Positions 25,056 to 32,820 of a DNA stretch of 64,000 nucleotides are shown here, piece after piece. Both the position numbers and the translations under genes were made by a program. Positions within the stretch are counted from its first letter, which is position 1, and each line of letters starts with the position of its first letter. The notes under the pieces are model-generated. The model had not been told where the DNA came from. It ran no database searches and saw nothing but the letters and a program-made list of their open reading frames with translations. The stretch spans positions 5,542 to 69,541 of the forward strand of contig CAJTWH010000018.1 in NCBI GenBank assembly GCA_910579995.1, in the 5' to 3' direction. This stretch comes from an uncultured Muribaculaceae bacterium. Its GTDB lineage: Bacteria > Bacteroidota > Bacteroidia > Bacteroidales > Muribaculaceae.

Positions 25056-26987
25056 ATGATAATGAGTAATCATAATGAAAATATAAACCAGAATGACTCG
25101 CTGCCGGTGATGATGTATCTTCACGGGTTTATGTCGGGAGCCAATGGGGCGAAGCAGCGGCAGTTGCAAAAGCGGTTCAAGGGTCGCTATCGTGTGATTG
25201 CTCCGGAGCTGTATGCCGACCCGGTGCGCTCGCTCACTATCATCAATGAGCTTGTCAAGAAGGAGAAGCCTGAGATTATAGTGGGCACTTCGTTGGGCGG
25301 ATTCATGGCCTTGGAGAGTGAGAGCGGTGATGCCGAGGTGCTTGTGGTCAATCCATGCATGTTTCCGCAGTGGGAGTTGGCGCAATGGCTCAACCAAGAG
25401 CTGACATATTTCTGCAAGCGTCTCGACGGCGTGCAGAACTATTGGCTGACACAGAGCGTGCTCGACAGCTACAAGCCTTACGTAGCCATAGCGTCGGTGC
25501 GCATGAAGCGCGACCGCCTTTGGGCGCTCTGCTCCTCCAAGGATGAGATTCTCGGACTCAACCACCTCAATATCCTTGGCGACCTCCTGCCTGCCGAGCG
25601 GCTTGTGGTGACCGACGATTTCGGCCATCAGTGTTCGGGGGCCGGACTGCAACATCTCTACGAACTGCTCGAGCGTGCCGTGGAGTTGCGCGAACGCCTG
25701 CGCACATCCGCGCTCGTGCCTAAAACCTTGCAGGAATTTGAGAACTTTGTCCGGTTCCGAAAAGTGTGTACCGATCCGGGGTATTACCGACTGACCACAT
25801 GGACCTACAACACCACTCAGGAGCAGTTTATCGGTAATAATCTCGACCATAAAATCAGCGATGAGCCATCTGAAACCTTGACGTTCAAACGCGTGGAAAT
25901 CAATGGTTGTCCGGCCTATCGAGTACCACTGATGTTTGATGAGAAGCCGTTGTTTGCCGACTTCCCGACTTATAATGAAGCTGTCAGTGCCATGAAGGAA
26001 GCTGTGGGAAAGCATAACATTTATGCCTTTACCGTAGAGCGTCTGCTTTTTGGCCTCCCTGCTCATCAACCCTACCACACTCAGGCGTGGATGTTTGATG
26101 CTCAGGGGGAGAAGATTCAGACCGCTGCTTGCTCTGCCGCCCACTATAATCTGCCGGGCATATACGGCAAATTTTTCGGACACTTCCCGGAAGAGATGCC
26201 CTATAAACAGGGGGACATTGTGATGATACCCCCAAAATACCCCAAAGATGGCATGGAATACGGCGTATTGGGTGTAGTGGCCGGTGAGCCTGATACAATT
26301 GAAAAGGGGTATGACTGTTATAAGACTACGATGCGTAAATGGATTCGCCGTAACCGCCAACCCGAAACGTGGCTTGATATAGCTCAATATCCAGGCTCTG
26401 ATGAAGATGAATATTTTATCCAGACCGGGCCGTATGACAATGGATTCACACATTGCACTTTCCGTGCGCCAATGCAGGTGTTCCCTGCTCCGAAAGATTT
26501 GCCGGAGGCGACTGTGGCCGAGCTGCACTCATGGTATGACGGCTATCTCAAATCTCTCGAAGATGAACGCAAAGAGGTGGAACAAATGACCGAAGAAATC
26601 TCTAAATCTGACAACAATATGCTTGACCCTGAAAACGACGACATAACAATGCTTAAAGTGGCGCTCAAAGGCTCGAAAGAGGCCTTGGCGACAGCCTATC
26701 GTCGCTCCATACGCATGCTGGCCGAATATGACAAGGAATTCGGCACTGAATCCCAACCCGACGATCTCGACTTCCGTTGGGAGTGGATAAAGGGCTACCG
26801 TGTACTCACCATAATCACCAACGGCGCAGGCATCCACGGCAAGTTCGACGACATTGATGGCATCACCGAGTGTCTGTGGGCCATCTACGATGACTATTCC
26901 GCCCTCTACGCCTCCAACGACCGCGAAGGCATCCTTCTTAACGACCGCACGACCTTCGGCATCCCCGAAGGCCGCTACGAAATATAA
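25056..26987 (+). CDS. YqiA-like alpha/beta hydrolase fused to an unknown domain
   Basis: The first ~210 of 643 residues match the YqiA/YcfP-type hydrolases: YLHGFMSG (21-28), the nucleophile elbow GTSLGG (Ser79), Asp163 in SSKDEI and His191 in DFGHQC. The remaining ~430 residues form one or more unrecognised domains; residues ~270-500 contain many aromatic residues (for example DIVMIPPKYPKDGMEYGVLG), and ~515-560 look like a coiled coil. Known YqiA proteins are single-domain esterases of about 190 residues, so this fusion is unusual. The DprA-like gene overlaps its stop by one base (TAATG). Confidence 0.75.
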   Translation: MIMSNHNENINQNDSLPVMMYLHGFMSGANGAKQRQLQKRFKGRYRVIAPELYADPVRSLTIINELVKKEKPEIIVGTSLGGFMALESESGDAEVLVVNPCMFPQWELAQWLNQELTYFCKRLDGVQNYWLTQSVLDSYKPYVAIASVRMKRDRLWALCSSKDEILGLNHLNILGDLLPAERLVVTDDFGHQCSGAGLQHLYELLERAVELRERLRTSALVPKTLQEFENFVRFRKVCTDPGYYRLTTWTYNTTQEQFIGNNLDHKISDEPSETLTFKRVEINGCPAYRVPLMFDEKPLFADFPTYNEAVSAMKEAVGKHNIYAFTVERLLFGLPAHQPYHTQAWMFDAQGEKIQTAACSAAHYNLPGIYGKFFGHFPEEMPYKQGDIVMIPPKYPKDGMEYGVLGVVAGEPDTIEKGYDCYKTTMRKWIRRNRQPETWLDIAQYPGSDEDEYFIQTGPYDNGFTHCTFRAPMQVFPAPKDLPEATVAELHSWYDGYLKSLEDERKEVEQMTEEISKSDNNMLDPENDDITMLKVALKGSKEALATAYRRSIRMLAEYDKEFGTESQPDDLDFRWEWIKGYRVLTIITNGAGIHGKFDDIDGITECLWAIYDDYSALYASNDREGILLNDRTTFGIPEGRYEI

Positions 26988-27802
26988 TGACTATGGATCC
27001 GGACGATAGGCTGAACATAGACGAGGCTTTGGCATTGCAGTTGTATGGAATGCCGGTGGCTGAAATACGTGAAACGGATTGTCATCAGTTTGACGTGATG
27101 ATGTTCTTTTACGATGGGCTGCAGGAGCATGTGGATGTGGCTATTGACATTCTCGAACGTCAGGAGGAGATAGGGATTGTCAGCCTTTCGTGTCAGCACG
27201 ACTTCTTTCCCCGACGCCTGCTCGAAATTGGTGATGACTGTCCTCCGGTAATCCATTGTAAGGGTAATCTCGAACTGCTCAATGCTGAAAAAACAGTTGC
27301 CATCATCGGTGCCCGTGCTGCCGACAAGGAGGGCTATGACAAGGCATACGAACTCGGTAGGCGGTATGCCGAAGAAGGCTATGTAGTGGTCAGCGGTTTG
27401 GCTCTCGGATGCGACAAGGCCGCCCACGAAGGCTGCCTGAGCGTAGGCAGCAAGACAATAGCCATAGTTGGCAACGGACTCGACATCTGCCATCCCAAGG
27501 AGAACAAGGATCTGGAGCAAGCCATACTCGACAATCATGGGTTGCTGCTCTCCGAGTGGTATATCCGCGTCAAGGCAAATCCAACACGCCTTGTGGCCCG
27601 CAACCGCTTACAGGCTGCGTTGTCTGATGCCGTCATCCTGGCTCAATGCCCCATAAAGAGTGGATCGCTCCACACTATGCGCTTCGCCCGTCAATACAAC
27701 AAGCAATGCCTCGCCGCCACCTTCCCCCATCGCACCGAAGCCAACGCCGGCAACTACGACCTGCTCGACCGCGGGCTGTGTCGGGCTTTGCCCGAAGGTT
27801 GA
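26987..27802 (+). CDS. Stand-alone DprA/Smf-like Rossmann protein
   Basis: The 271-residue product has the DprA/SLOG Rossmann core from about residue 100: TVAIIGARAADKEGY, the glycine loop VVSGLALGCDKAAHEG, TIAIVGNGLDICHPKEN and the C-terminal ARNRLQAALSDAVIL and KSGSLHTMRFA signatures. True DprA loads RecA on incoming DNA; this protein lacks a winged-helix tail. Related SLOG proteins bind nucleotides in conflict systems. The N-terminal ~90 residues are unlike DprA. The last codons come from REP-like element 5, so the C-terminus may have been changed by its insertion. Confidence 0.8.
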   Translation: MTMDPDDRLNIDEALALQLYGMPVAEIRETDCHQFDVMMFFYDGLQEHVDVAIDILERQEEIGIVSLSCQHDFFPRRLLEIGDDCPPVIHCKGNLELLNAEKTVAIIGARAADKEGYDKAYELGRRYAEEGYVVVSGLALGCDKAAHEGCLSVGSKTIAIVGNGLDICHPKENKDLEQAILDNHGLLLSEWYIRVKANPTRLVARNRLQAALSDAVILAQCPIKSGSLHTMRFARQYNKQCLAATFPHRTEANAGNYDLLDRGLCRALPEG

Positions 27803-27862
27803 TTGGGTTGAGTCGGGCTGCGCCCGAGGGTTGAGAAGGTTGAGAAGGTTGAAGGGTTGATG
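27781..27862. repeat. REP-like palindrome element 5
   Basis: TCGGGC-TTT-GCCCGA, AGGTTGATTGGGTTGAG, then TCGGGC-TGC-GCCCGAGG and three GTTGARAAGG-like units. It supplies the last codons and stop (inside AGGTTGA) of the DprA-like gene. Confidence 0.6.
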
Positions 27863-27890
27863 AGGTAGAAAAATATTGTAACTGACAGGT

Positions 27891-28093
27891 ATTATGGTCA
27901 GAGAAAGCAACGCCTTGAGCATGGTGGCTCGGAATAACGGCAGCAATGCCGGTGTACTGCTGACCATAATACATTTTACCAAGTAATCATGGGTGGTGCT
28001 GCAAGAGAGCGCACGTGAGCGCACGAGAACGATGGCAACATCGAGGGTCGGCTGCCCATGATTTTTTTAACCGACACTATGGCCGGAGCAAGC
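27891..28093. repeat. Long RNA-like repeat, copy 2
   Basis: This copy aligns with 24671-24857 through about 193 bases. It is bounded on the left by a perfect 11-bp stem ATTATGGTCAG/CTGACCATAAT (27891-27901 with 27960-27970). Its main helix ATCATGGGTGG (27986-27996) pairs with CTGCCCATGAT (28052-28062) via G-T wobbles where copy 1 has Watson-Crick pairs. Seven T residues follow (28062-28068). The GNRA hairpin CGATG-GCAA-CATCG (28030-28043) is retained. Confidence 0.75.
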
Positions 28094-28191
28094 AACGCGC
28101 GCTGGATTTTGGAAGTGCGGAGAACTCGCTCGAAGCGGGAGGTACTGCCGGTTATCTTATTCGGAGGCCGGGCTCCATCGCTCAGCACCTT

Positions 28192-28224
28192 TTGCAATTC
28201 TAAAATCAGACTTTAGAATTGCAA
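28192..28224. terminator. Hairpin at the end of the frameshifted gene
   Basis: TTGCAATTCTAAA (28192-28204) is an exact inverted copy of 28212-28224 with a 7-base loop. It contains the last codons of the minus-strand pseudogene and probably ends transcription from both sides. Confidence 0.55.
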
Positions 28225-28492
28225 GATTTCCTCTACACGGTTGAGAGCCCAACGGTACTGCCGTTCTTTTTCAATAATAGCCCGGGCGTTAAAATTCCGG
28301 CCATTTTCATAGACAATCTTCCATTGTGGATATATAACTGGCAAAACGACATCTGTTATAAAATTCAATTGAAGTTAATTCAAATTTCATAAACTGTATC
28401 CCCTCCGGATACTTGTATTGTCTTGTAAAGGCGGAAATGCCCTGTCTGTGAAGGTCTTGAAGCTTTACCAATGTCGTATATTCTTCCTCTAT
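28213..28492 (-). pseudogene. Frameshifted gene of unknown family
   Basis: In one frame the minus strand reads IEEEYTTLVKLQDLHRQG ... MKFELTSIEF; in the next it continues ITDVVLPVIYPQWKIVYENG and ends in ALNRVEEILQF. Removing one T from the run in GAATTTTATAAC joins them into about 93 residues. The likely first codon after the promoter is ATA at 28492-28490, perhaps a lost ATG. I do not know the family. The promoter closely copies that of yaaA. Confidence 0.5.
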
Positions 28493-28501
28493 GGTTTTAT
28501 G

Positions 28502-28560
28502 CGAAGTTACGACTTTTTTCACGGCAGCAGGAAATTTCCGGGATACTCTTTTTATCTCTA
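28502..28560 (-). promoter_or_regulatory. Promoter copy shared with yaaA
   Basis: On the minus strand GGAAATTTCC ... CCGTGAAAAAAGTCGTAACTTCG resembles the yaaA upstream region (CCGTAAAAAAGTCGTATCTTCG, 16892-16930) along about 55 bases. TAACTTCG (28509-28502) would be the -7 box. Confidence 0.55.
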
Positions 28561-28616
28561 ACGTGTTAGTTTTACGCCTATTTAAAATGCGGTAAAATGC
28601 AAAAACAGGCAAGCAA

Positions 28617-28656
28617 AAAGGGTTGAGCGGTCGCGGTATGCGATGCTCAACCCTTT
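28617..28656 (-). terminator. Intrinsic terminator of the DUF2795 gene
   Basis: A perfect 12-bp stem AAAGGGTTGAGC/GCTCAACCCTTT with a 16-base loop. On the minus strand it ends in CCCTTTTTG, a T run typical of an intrinsic terminator. It lies 33 bases after the DUF2795 stop. Confidence 0.85.
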
Positions 28657-28688
28657 GATATTCTTTGCTTTAAGTGTTTTCGATCGGC

Positions 28689-28910
28689 TTAATATTCCTC
28701 CTCGTTGAACAGGAAGTCTTCTTTTGAGGGGTAGTCGGGCCAGATGTCTTCGATTGATTCGTAGGTGTCGCCTTCGTCTTCGATTTCCTGAAGGTTTTCG
28801 ATCACTTCCATCGGGGCGCCGCTACGCATTGCGTAGTCTATGAGTTCGTCTTTTGTTGCGGGCCAAGGTGCGTCTTCGAGCTTCGAGGCCAATTCGAGTG
28901 TCCAGTACAT
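28689..28910 (-). CDS. DUF2795 family small acidic protein
   Basis: The 73-residue acidic protein (MYWTLELASKLEDAPWPATKDELIDYA ... DYPSKEDFLF) is conserved across Bacteroidetes under DUF2795. Function is unknown. It is a single-gene unit with its own promoter and terminator. Confidence 0.9.
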   Translation of the reverse strand: MYWTLELASKLEDAPWPATKDELIDYAMRSGAPMEVIENLQEIEDEGDTYESIEDIWPDYPSKEDFLFNEEEY

Positions 28911-28949
28911 ATTCGGTGTAGTTTATTTTGGTCTGTTTTTAAAAGTGCG

Positions 28950-28957
28950 CAAATTTA
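28950..28957 (-). promoter_or_regulatory. -7 element of the DUF2795 gene
   Basis: The minus strand has TAAATTTG (28957-28950), 39 bases before the start codon. A TTGC lies about 25 bases upstream. Confidence 0.55.
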
Positions 28958-29043
28958 GCAATTTTCTTTATTTTAACTGCAATCTCGACTACTTATTTCA
29001 TAGATTAGCCGATTTTTGGCGTTAAATAATCTTAACAGCAACA

Positions 29044-29082
29044 CAACGGCGAAGCCGAGGCTTGTCGCCGGCTCCGCCGTTG
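29044..29082 (-). terminator. Hairpin after rubrerythrin
   Basis: CAACGGCG (29044-29051) pairs with CGCCGTTG (29075-29082), and inner AGCCG pairs with CGGCT. It begins 17 bases after the rubrerythrin stop. No strong T run follows. Confidence 0.65.
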
Positions 29083-29098
29083 CGGTATTTTGCAGTAT

Positions 29099-29695
29099 TT
29101 ATTTGAGACCTTCGGTGTAGTCCATGCCCATATAGTGCTGGTAGGGATGGTCGCAGGCGGGGCATACTTTTGGGGGTTCGGTGCCGGTGTATTCATATCC
29201 GCACACGAGGCATTTCCATACGATGGGTTTCTCGCGTTTCCACACTGTTCCGGTCTCTACTTGATGGAGGTAGTGGAGGAAGCGGCGGCGGTGGTGCTCT
29301 TCGATAGAGGCGATTGCGCGGAAGTGCTCGGCGATTTCTGCAAAGCCTTCTTTATCGGCTGTCTCGGCGAAGCGCATATACATGTCATGGCCCTCTACTT
29401 TTTCTTCATGGGCGGCCACTTCGAGGTTTTGCGCGGTGGTGCCGATCACGCCGGCGTCGACGTTGACCTCTACAGGCAGTGTGCCTCCTTCGAGATATTT
29501 GAAATAGATTTTGCTGTGACGCAATTCGTTGGCAGCAGTTTCATTGAATACTTCGGCGATAGGGAAATATTCTTCCTTTGTTGCCTGACCGGCATAGAAA
29601 GTATAGCGAGTGTAGGCGGCCGACTCGGCCATATAGGATTTCACCAGATTTTTCTCTGTTTCGGTTCCTTTGATACTTTTAGCTTTAGTTGTCAT
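29099..29695 (-). CDS. rbr: Rubrerythrin
   Basis: The 198-residue enzyme reduces hydrogen peroxide in anaerobes with electrons from NADH or rubredoxin. The ferritin-like four-helix domain (about 1-145) holds the diiron Glu/His residues (AESAAYTRY, NELRHSK, ASIEEHHRRRF). The rubredoxin tail has two CxxC knuckles, CLVCG and CPACDHP, which bind one iron. It is monocistronic and its presence fits a strict anaerobe. Confidence 0.96.
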   Translation of the reverse strand: MTTKAKSIKGTETEKNLVKSYMAESAAYTRYTFYAGQATKEEYFPIAEVFNETAANELRHSKIYFKYLEGGTLPVEVNVDAGVIGTTAQNLEVAAHEEKVEGHDMYMRFAETADKEGFAEIAEHFRAIASIEEHHRRRFLHYLHQVETGTVWKREKPIVWKCLVCGYEYTGTEPPKVCPACDHPYQHYMGMDYTEGLK

Positions 29696-29774
29696 GAGGG
29701 CGGTGTTTTACGTTTGTTAGTGATATTGTAACAATAGTAAGTGCCGTAATGTTCCGAGGTAATCATTTTTTTTG

Positions 29775-29782
29775 TAATTTTG
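29775..29782 (+). promoter_or_regulatory. -7 element of the metallochaperone gene
   Basis: TAATTTTG lies 23 bases before the chosen ATG at 29806. A start at 29749 would fall upstream of it, which supports the later start. Confidence 0.55.
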
Positions 29783-29805
29783 TGAAGATAAAGACTCATA
29801 CCACT

Positions 29806-31074
29806 ATGAAACGCGACATACCCGTATTGCTGCTCACGGGATATTTAGGCAGCGGCAAGACCACTCTTCTCAACCGTATACTCACCAATGAGCGCGGCAT
29901 ACGCTTCGCTGTAATCGTCAATGACATCGGCGAGGTCAACATTGACGCCTCTCTCATCCAGAAAGGAGGCATTGTCGGGGGCAAGGATTCAGGCGACCTC
30001 GTTGCGCTGCAGAACGGCTGTATCTGCTGCACTCTGAAGATGGATCTCATCGAGCAGATCACCGACATCGTGGCCACCGGAAAATTCGACTATATCGTCA
30101 TCGAGGCCAGCGGTATCTGCGAGCCGGCGCCGATAGCCCAGACTATATGCTCGATACCGTCGCTCGAGGCCAAATACAACCGCCACGGGCTTCCGGTGCT
30201 CGACTGCATTGTCACCGTAGTCGACGCCCTGCGCCTCAAGAGCGAATTCGGCTGCGGCGACGCACTTACCAAGAAAGACATCGACGAGGAAGATATCGAG
30301 AATCTGATAATCGAGCAGATTGAGTTCTGCAACATCATCCTGCTCAACAAGATATCCGAGGTAAGCGCCGAAGAGGCGGGCCGTATCCGCGCCATCATCC
30401 GCGCCATCCAGCCCAAGGCGCGTATCATCGAGTGCGACTACTGCGATGTAGACCTCTCCGAGCTCATCAATACCGACATGTTTGATTTTGAGAAGGTCGC
30501 CACCTCAGCCGCTTGGGTACACGAGGTAGAAAAAGCTCCCACCGAGGAGGAAGAAGCCGAGGCCCGCGGACACCATCACGAACATCATCATGAGCATGAG
30601 CATGAACATCACCATGACCACGACGACGAACATGAGCACCACCATGACGGGCACGAACACGGCCACGACCATCACCACCACCATCATCACCATGACGAGG
30701 GCGAGGCTGAGGAATATGGCATACAGACATTCGTCTACTACCGCCGCAAGGGTTTCGACCTCAACAAGTTCGATTTCTTCGTCAACCGTCATTGGCCCTC
30801 GAATGTGATCCGCGCCAAGGGCGTTGTATACTTCCGCCACAACCCCGACATGTCGTATCTTTTCGAGCAGGCCGGAGTGCAGAAGAAGCTTACCGAGGCC
30901 GGCTTCTGGTTTGCGAGTGCACCCGAAGACGAGCTCGCACAGTTTATGGCCAATGAGCCGGGCCTTGCACGCGACTGGGATCCCGAATACGGCGACCGCA
31001 TGATAAAACTCGTATTCATCGGCCAGAATCTCGACCGCGAGGCCATTACCGCCCACCTCGACGCTTGCATGTAA
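29806..31074 (+). CDS. CobW/COG0523 GTPase metallochaperone, His-rich
   Basis: The 422-residue protein has the G1 loop GYLGSGKTT (12-20), the metal-binding CICC (Cys72, Cys74, Cys75) and the base-specific NKIS loop (181-184). Between the GTPase and C-terminal domains is a run of about 42 residues (256-297) made almost wholly of His, Asp and Glu. The C-terminal CobW domain (about 305-400) follows. COG0523 proteins deliver zinc or related metals to client enzymes; the His-rich loop suggests zinc or nickel storage. It stands upstream of the hut operon but has its own promoter. The metal is not set by the sequence. Confidence 0.9.
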   Translation: MKRDIPVLLLTGYLGSGKTTLLNRILTNERGIRFAVIVNDIGEVNIDASLIQKGGIVGGKDSGDLVALQNGCICCTLKMDLIEQITDIVATGKFDYIVIEASGICEPAPIAQTICSIPSLEAKYNRHGLPVLDCIVTVVDALRLKSEFGCGDALTKKDIDEEDIENLIIEQIEFCNIILLNKISEVSAEEAGRIRAIIRAIQPKARIIECDYCDVDLSELINTDMFDFEKVATSAAWVHEVEKAPTEEEEAEARGHHHEHHHEHEHEHHHDHDDEHEHHHDGHEHGHDHHHHHHHHDEGEAEEYGIQTFVYYRRKGFDLNKFDFFVNRHWPSNVIRAKGVVYFRHNPDMSYLFEQAGVQKKLTEAGFWFASAPEDELAQFMANEPGLARDWDPEYGDRMIKLVFIGQNLDREAITAHLDACM

Positions 31075-31093
31075 CAGATTTTTCGTACCTTTG
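31065..31093 (+). promoter_or_regulatory. Promoter of the histidine operon
   Basis: TTGC at 31065-31068 and TACCTTTG at 31086-31093 are 21 bases apart. It overlaps the end of the metallochaperone gene. Start codon of ftcD is 23 bases after the -7 box. Confidence 0.55.
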
Positions 31094-31116
31094 CCACCGA
31101 CAACTATACCGCCCTT

Positions 31117-32820
31117 ATGGATAAACGAATAATTGAATGTGTGCCCAACTTCAGCGAGGGCCGCAACCCCGAGATTATCAAAAGCATTACCGACGCCATC
31201 GAGGCCGTTGACGGAGTATCATTGCTCGACGTCGACCCCGGCGAGGCCACCAACCGCACCGTAGTCACCTTTGCCGGCTCGCCCGAGGCTGTTGCCGAGG
31301 CCGCATTCCAAGGCATACGCAAGGCAGCCGAGCTCATCGACATGAGCAAGCACCATGGCGCACACCCCCGCATGGGCGCCACCGACGTGTGCCCCTTCGT
31401 GCCCGTGAGCGGTGTCACGCTCGAAGAATGTGCCGAGCTCGCCCGCAAGCTCGGCCGTCGTGTTGCCGACGAACTTCAGATTCCCGTCTACGCCTACGAA
31501 GCCTCGGCTTTCACTCCCGCACGCAAGAATCTTGCCGTATGCCGCAGCGGTGAATACGAAGGCCTCGCGGCCCGCATGGGAGCCGGCGACGGTGCTGACT
31601 TCGGCGACCGTCCGTTCGACGACAAGATGGCCCGCACCGGTGCTACAGCCATAGGAGCGCGCGACTTCCTCATCGCCGTAAATTTCAACCTCAACACTAC
31701 CTCTACCCGCCGCGCCAATGCCATAGCATTCGACGTGCGCGAGAAAGGACGCCCCATGCGCGAGGGAGGCAAGGTCAACGGCAAACCGCTCAAAGACGCC
31801 GACGGCAAGACTATAATGCAGCCCGGCACTCTCAAGGGCACTAAAGCAATCGGCTGGTATATCGATGAATACGGCATAGCCCAAGTGTCGATGAACATCA
31901 CCGACACCAAGCTCACCCCACTCCACACCGCTTTCGACGAGGTTTGCCGCAAGGCCGACGCCCGCGGTATACGCGTCACCGGCACCGAAATCGTGGGTCT
32001 CGTGCCGCGCAAGGCGCTCATCGACGCCGGCGAATATTTCCTGCGCAAGCAACAGCGCTCGCTCGGTATCCCCGACAGCGAGAAAATCCGCATAGCAATC
32101 AAATCGATGGGGCTCGACGAGCTCAAGCCTTTCGTGGCCGAAGAAAAAATAGTGGAAGACGTGCTCGCTGCCCGTCAACCTCACGCACCCCGCCTCATCG
32201 ACCTCACAGCCAAAGCATTTGCAGAGACTACAGCCTCAGAGTCGCCGGCTCCCGGCGGAGGCTCCATCGCTGCTTACATGGGAGCGTTGGCTGCCGCTCT
32301 GGCAACCATGGTGGCCAACCTTGCCGCCCACAAGGCCGGCTGGGACGACCGTTGGGAAGAATTCAGCGACATGGCCGTGGAAGGACAGAAGATGATGGAC
32401 AGCCTCTTGGTGCTCGTAGACCGCGACACCGACGCTTTCAATGCCATCATGGCCGCCATAGGCATGCCCAAGGCTACTGATGAAGAGAAAGCCGCCCGCG
32501 CCCGTGCACTCCACGACGCTACTGTCAACGCTGTAGAAGTACCCTACTCCACTCTCTGCGAAGCCTTCGCCACATTCGACCTGCTGCGCCGCGTGGCCAC
32601 CCATGGCAACCCCGCCTCGGCAAGCGACGCCGGTGTAGGCGCTCTCGCTGCACGCGCTGCCGTCCGCGGAGCATACCTCAACATGAAAATCAATGCCGCC
32701 GACATCGCCGACGGCAGTGTTGACGATATCATCGCCAAGGCTGAAGCCATGGTAGCCGAAGCCGACAAGGCCGAACAAGAAATTTTAGCCATCGTAAACG
32801 AAAAAATATCATCGAAATGA
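31117..32820 (+). CDS. ftcD: Glutamate formimidoyltransferase / cyclodeaminase
   Basis: The 567-residue enzyme is the full bifunctional FtcD. Residues 1-~340 (CVPNFSEGRN, SKHHGAHPRMGATD) move the formimino group from formiminoglutamate to tetrahydrofolate. Residues ~370-567 (SPAPGGGSIAAYMGALAAAL) are the cyclodeaminase that releases ammonia. It performs the last steps of histidine degradation. It starts the operon and overlaps hutU by 4 bases. Confidence 0.95.
   Translation: MDKRIIECVPNFSEGRNPEIIKSITDAIEAVDGVSLLDVDPGEATNRTVVTFAGSPEAVAEAAFQGIRKAAELIDMSKHHGAHPRMGATDVCPFVPVSGVTLEECAELARKLGRRVADELQIPVYAYEASAFTPARKNLAVCRSGEYEGLAARMGAGDGADFGDRPFDDKMARTGATAIGARDFLIAVNFNLNTTSTRRANAIAFDVREKGRPMREGGKVNGKPLKDADGKTIMQPGTLKGTKAIGWYIDEYGIAQVSMNITDTKLTPLHTAFDEVCRKADARGIRVTGTEIVGLVPRKALIDAGEYFLRKQQRSLGIPDSEKIRIAIKSMGLDELKPFVAEEKIVEDVLAARQPHAPRLIDLTAKAFAETTASESPAPGGGSIAAYMGALAAALATMVANLAAHKAGWDDRWEEFSDMAVEGQKMMDSLLVLVDRDTDAFNAIMAAIGMPKATDEEKAARARALHDATVNAVEVPYSTLCEAFATFDLLRRVATHGNPASASDAGVGALAARAAVRGAYLNMKINAADIADGSVDDIIAKAEAMVAEADKAEQEILAIVNEKISSK

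Noticed and set aside
25047..26528. 493-codon minus-strand frame opposite the hydrolase fusion
   Set aside because: The plus strand has clear catalytic motifs and coupling, so the minus frame is a shadow.
24662..28093. Retron or group II intron
   Set aside because: No reverse transcriptase gene is in the window and domain V-like sequence is not visible.
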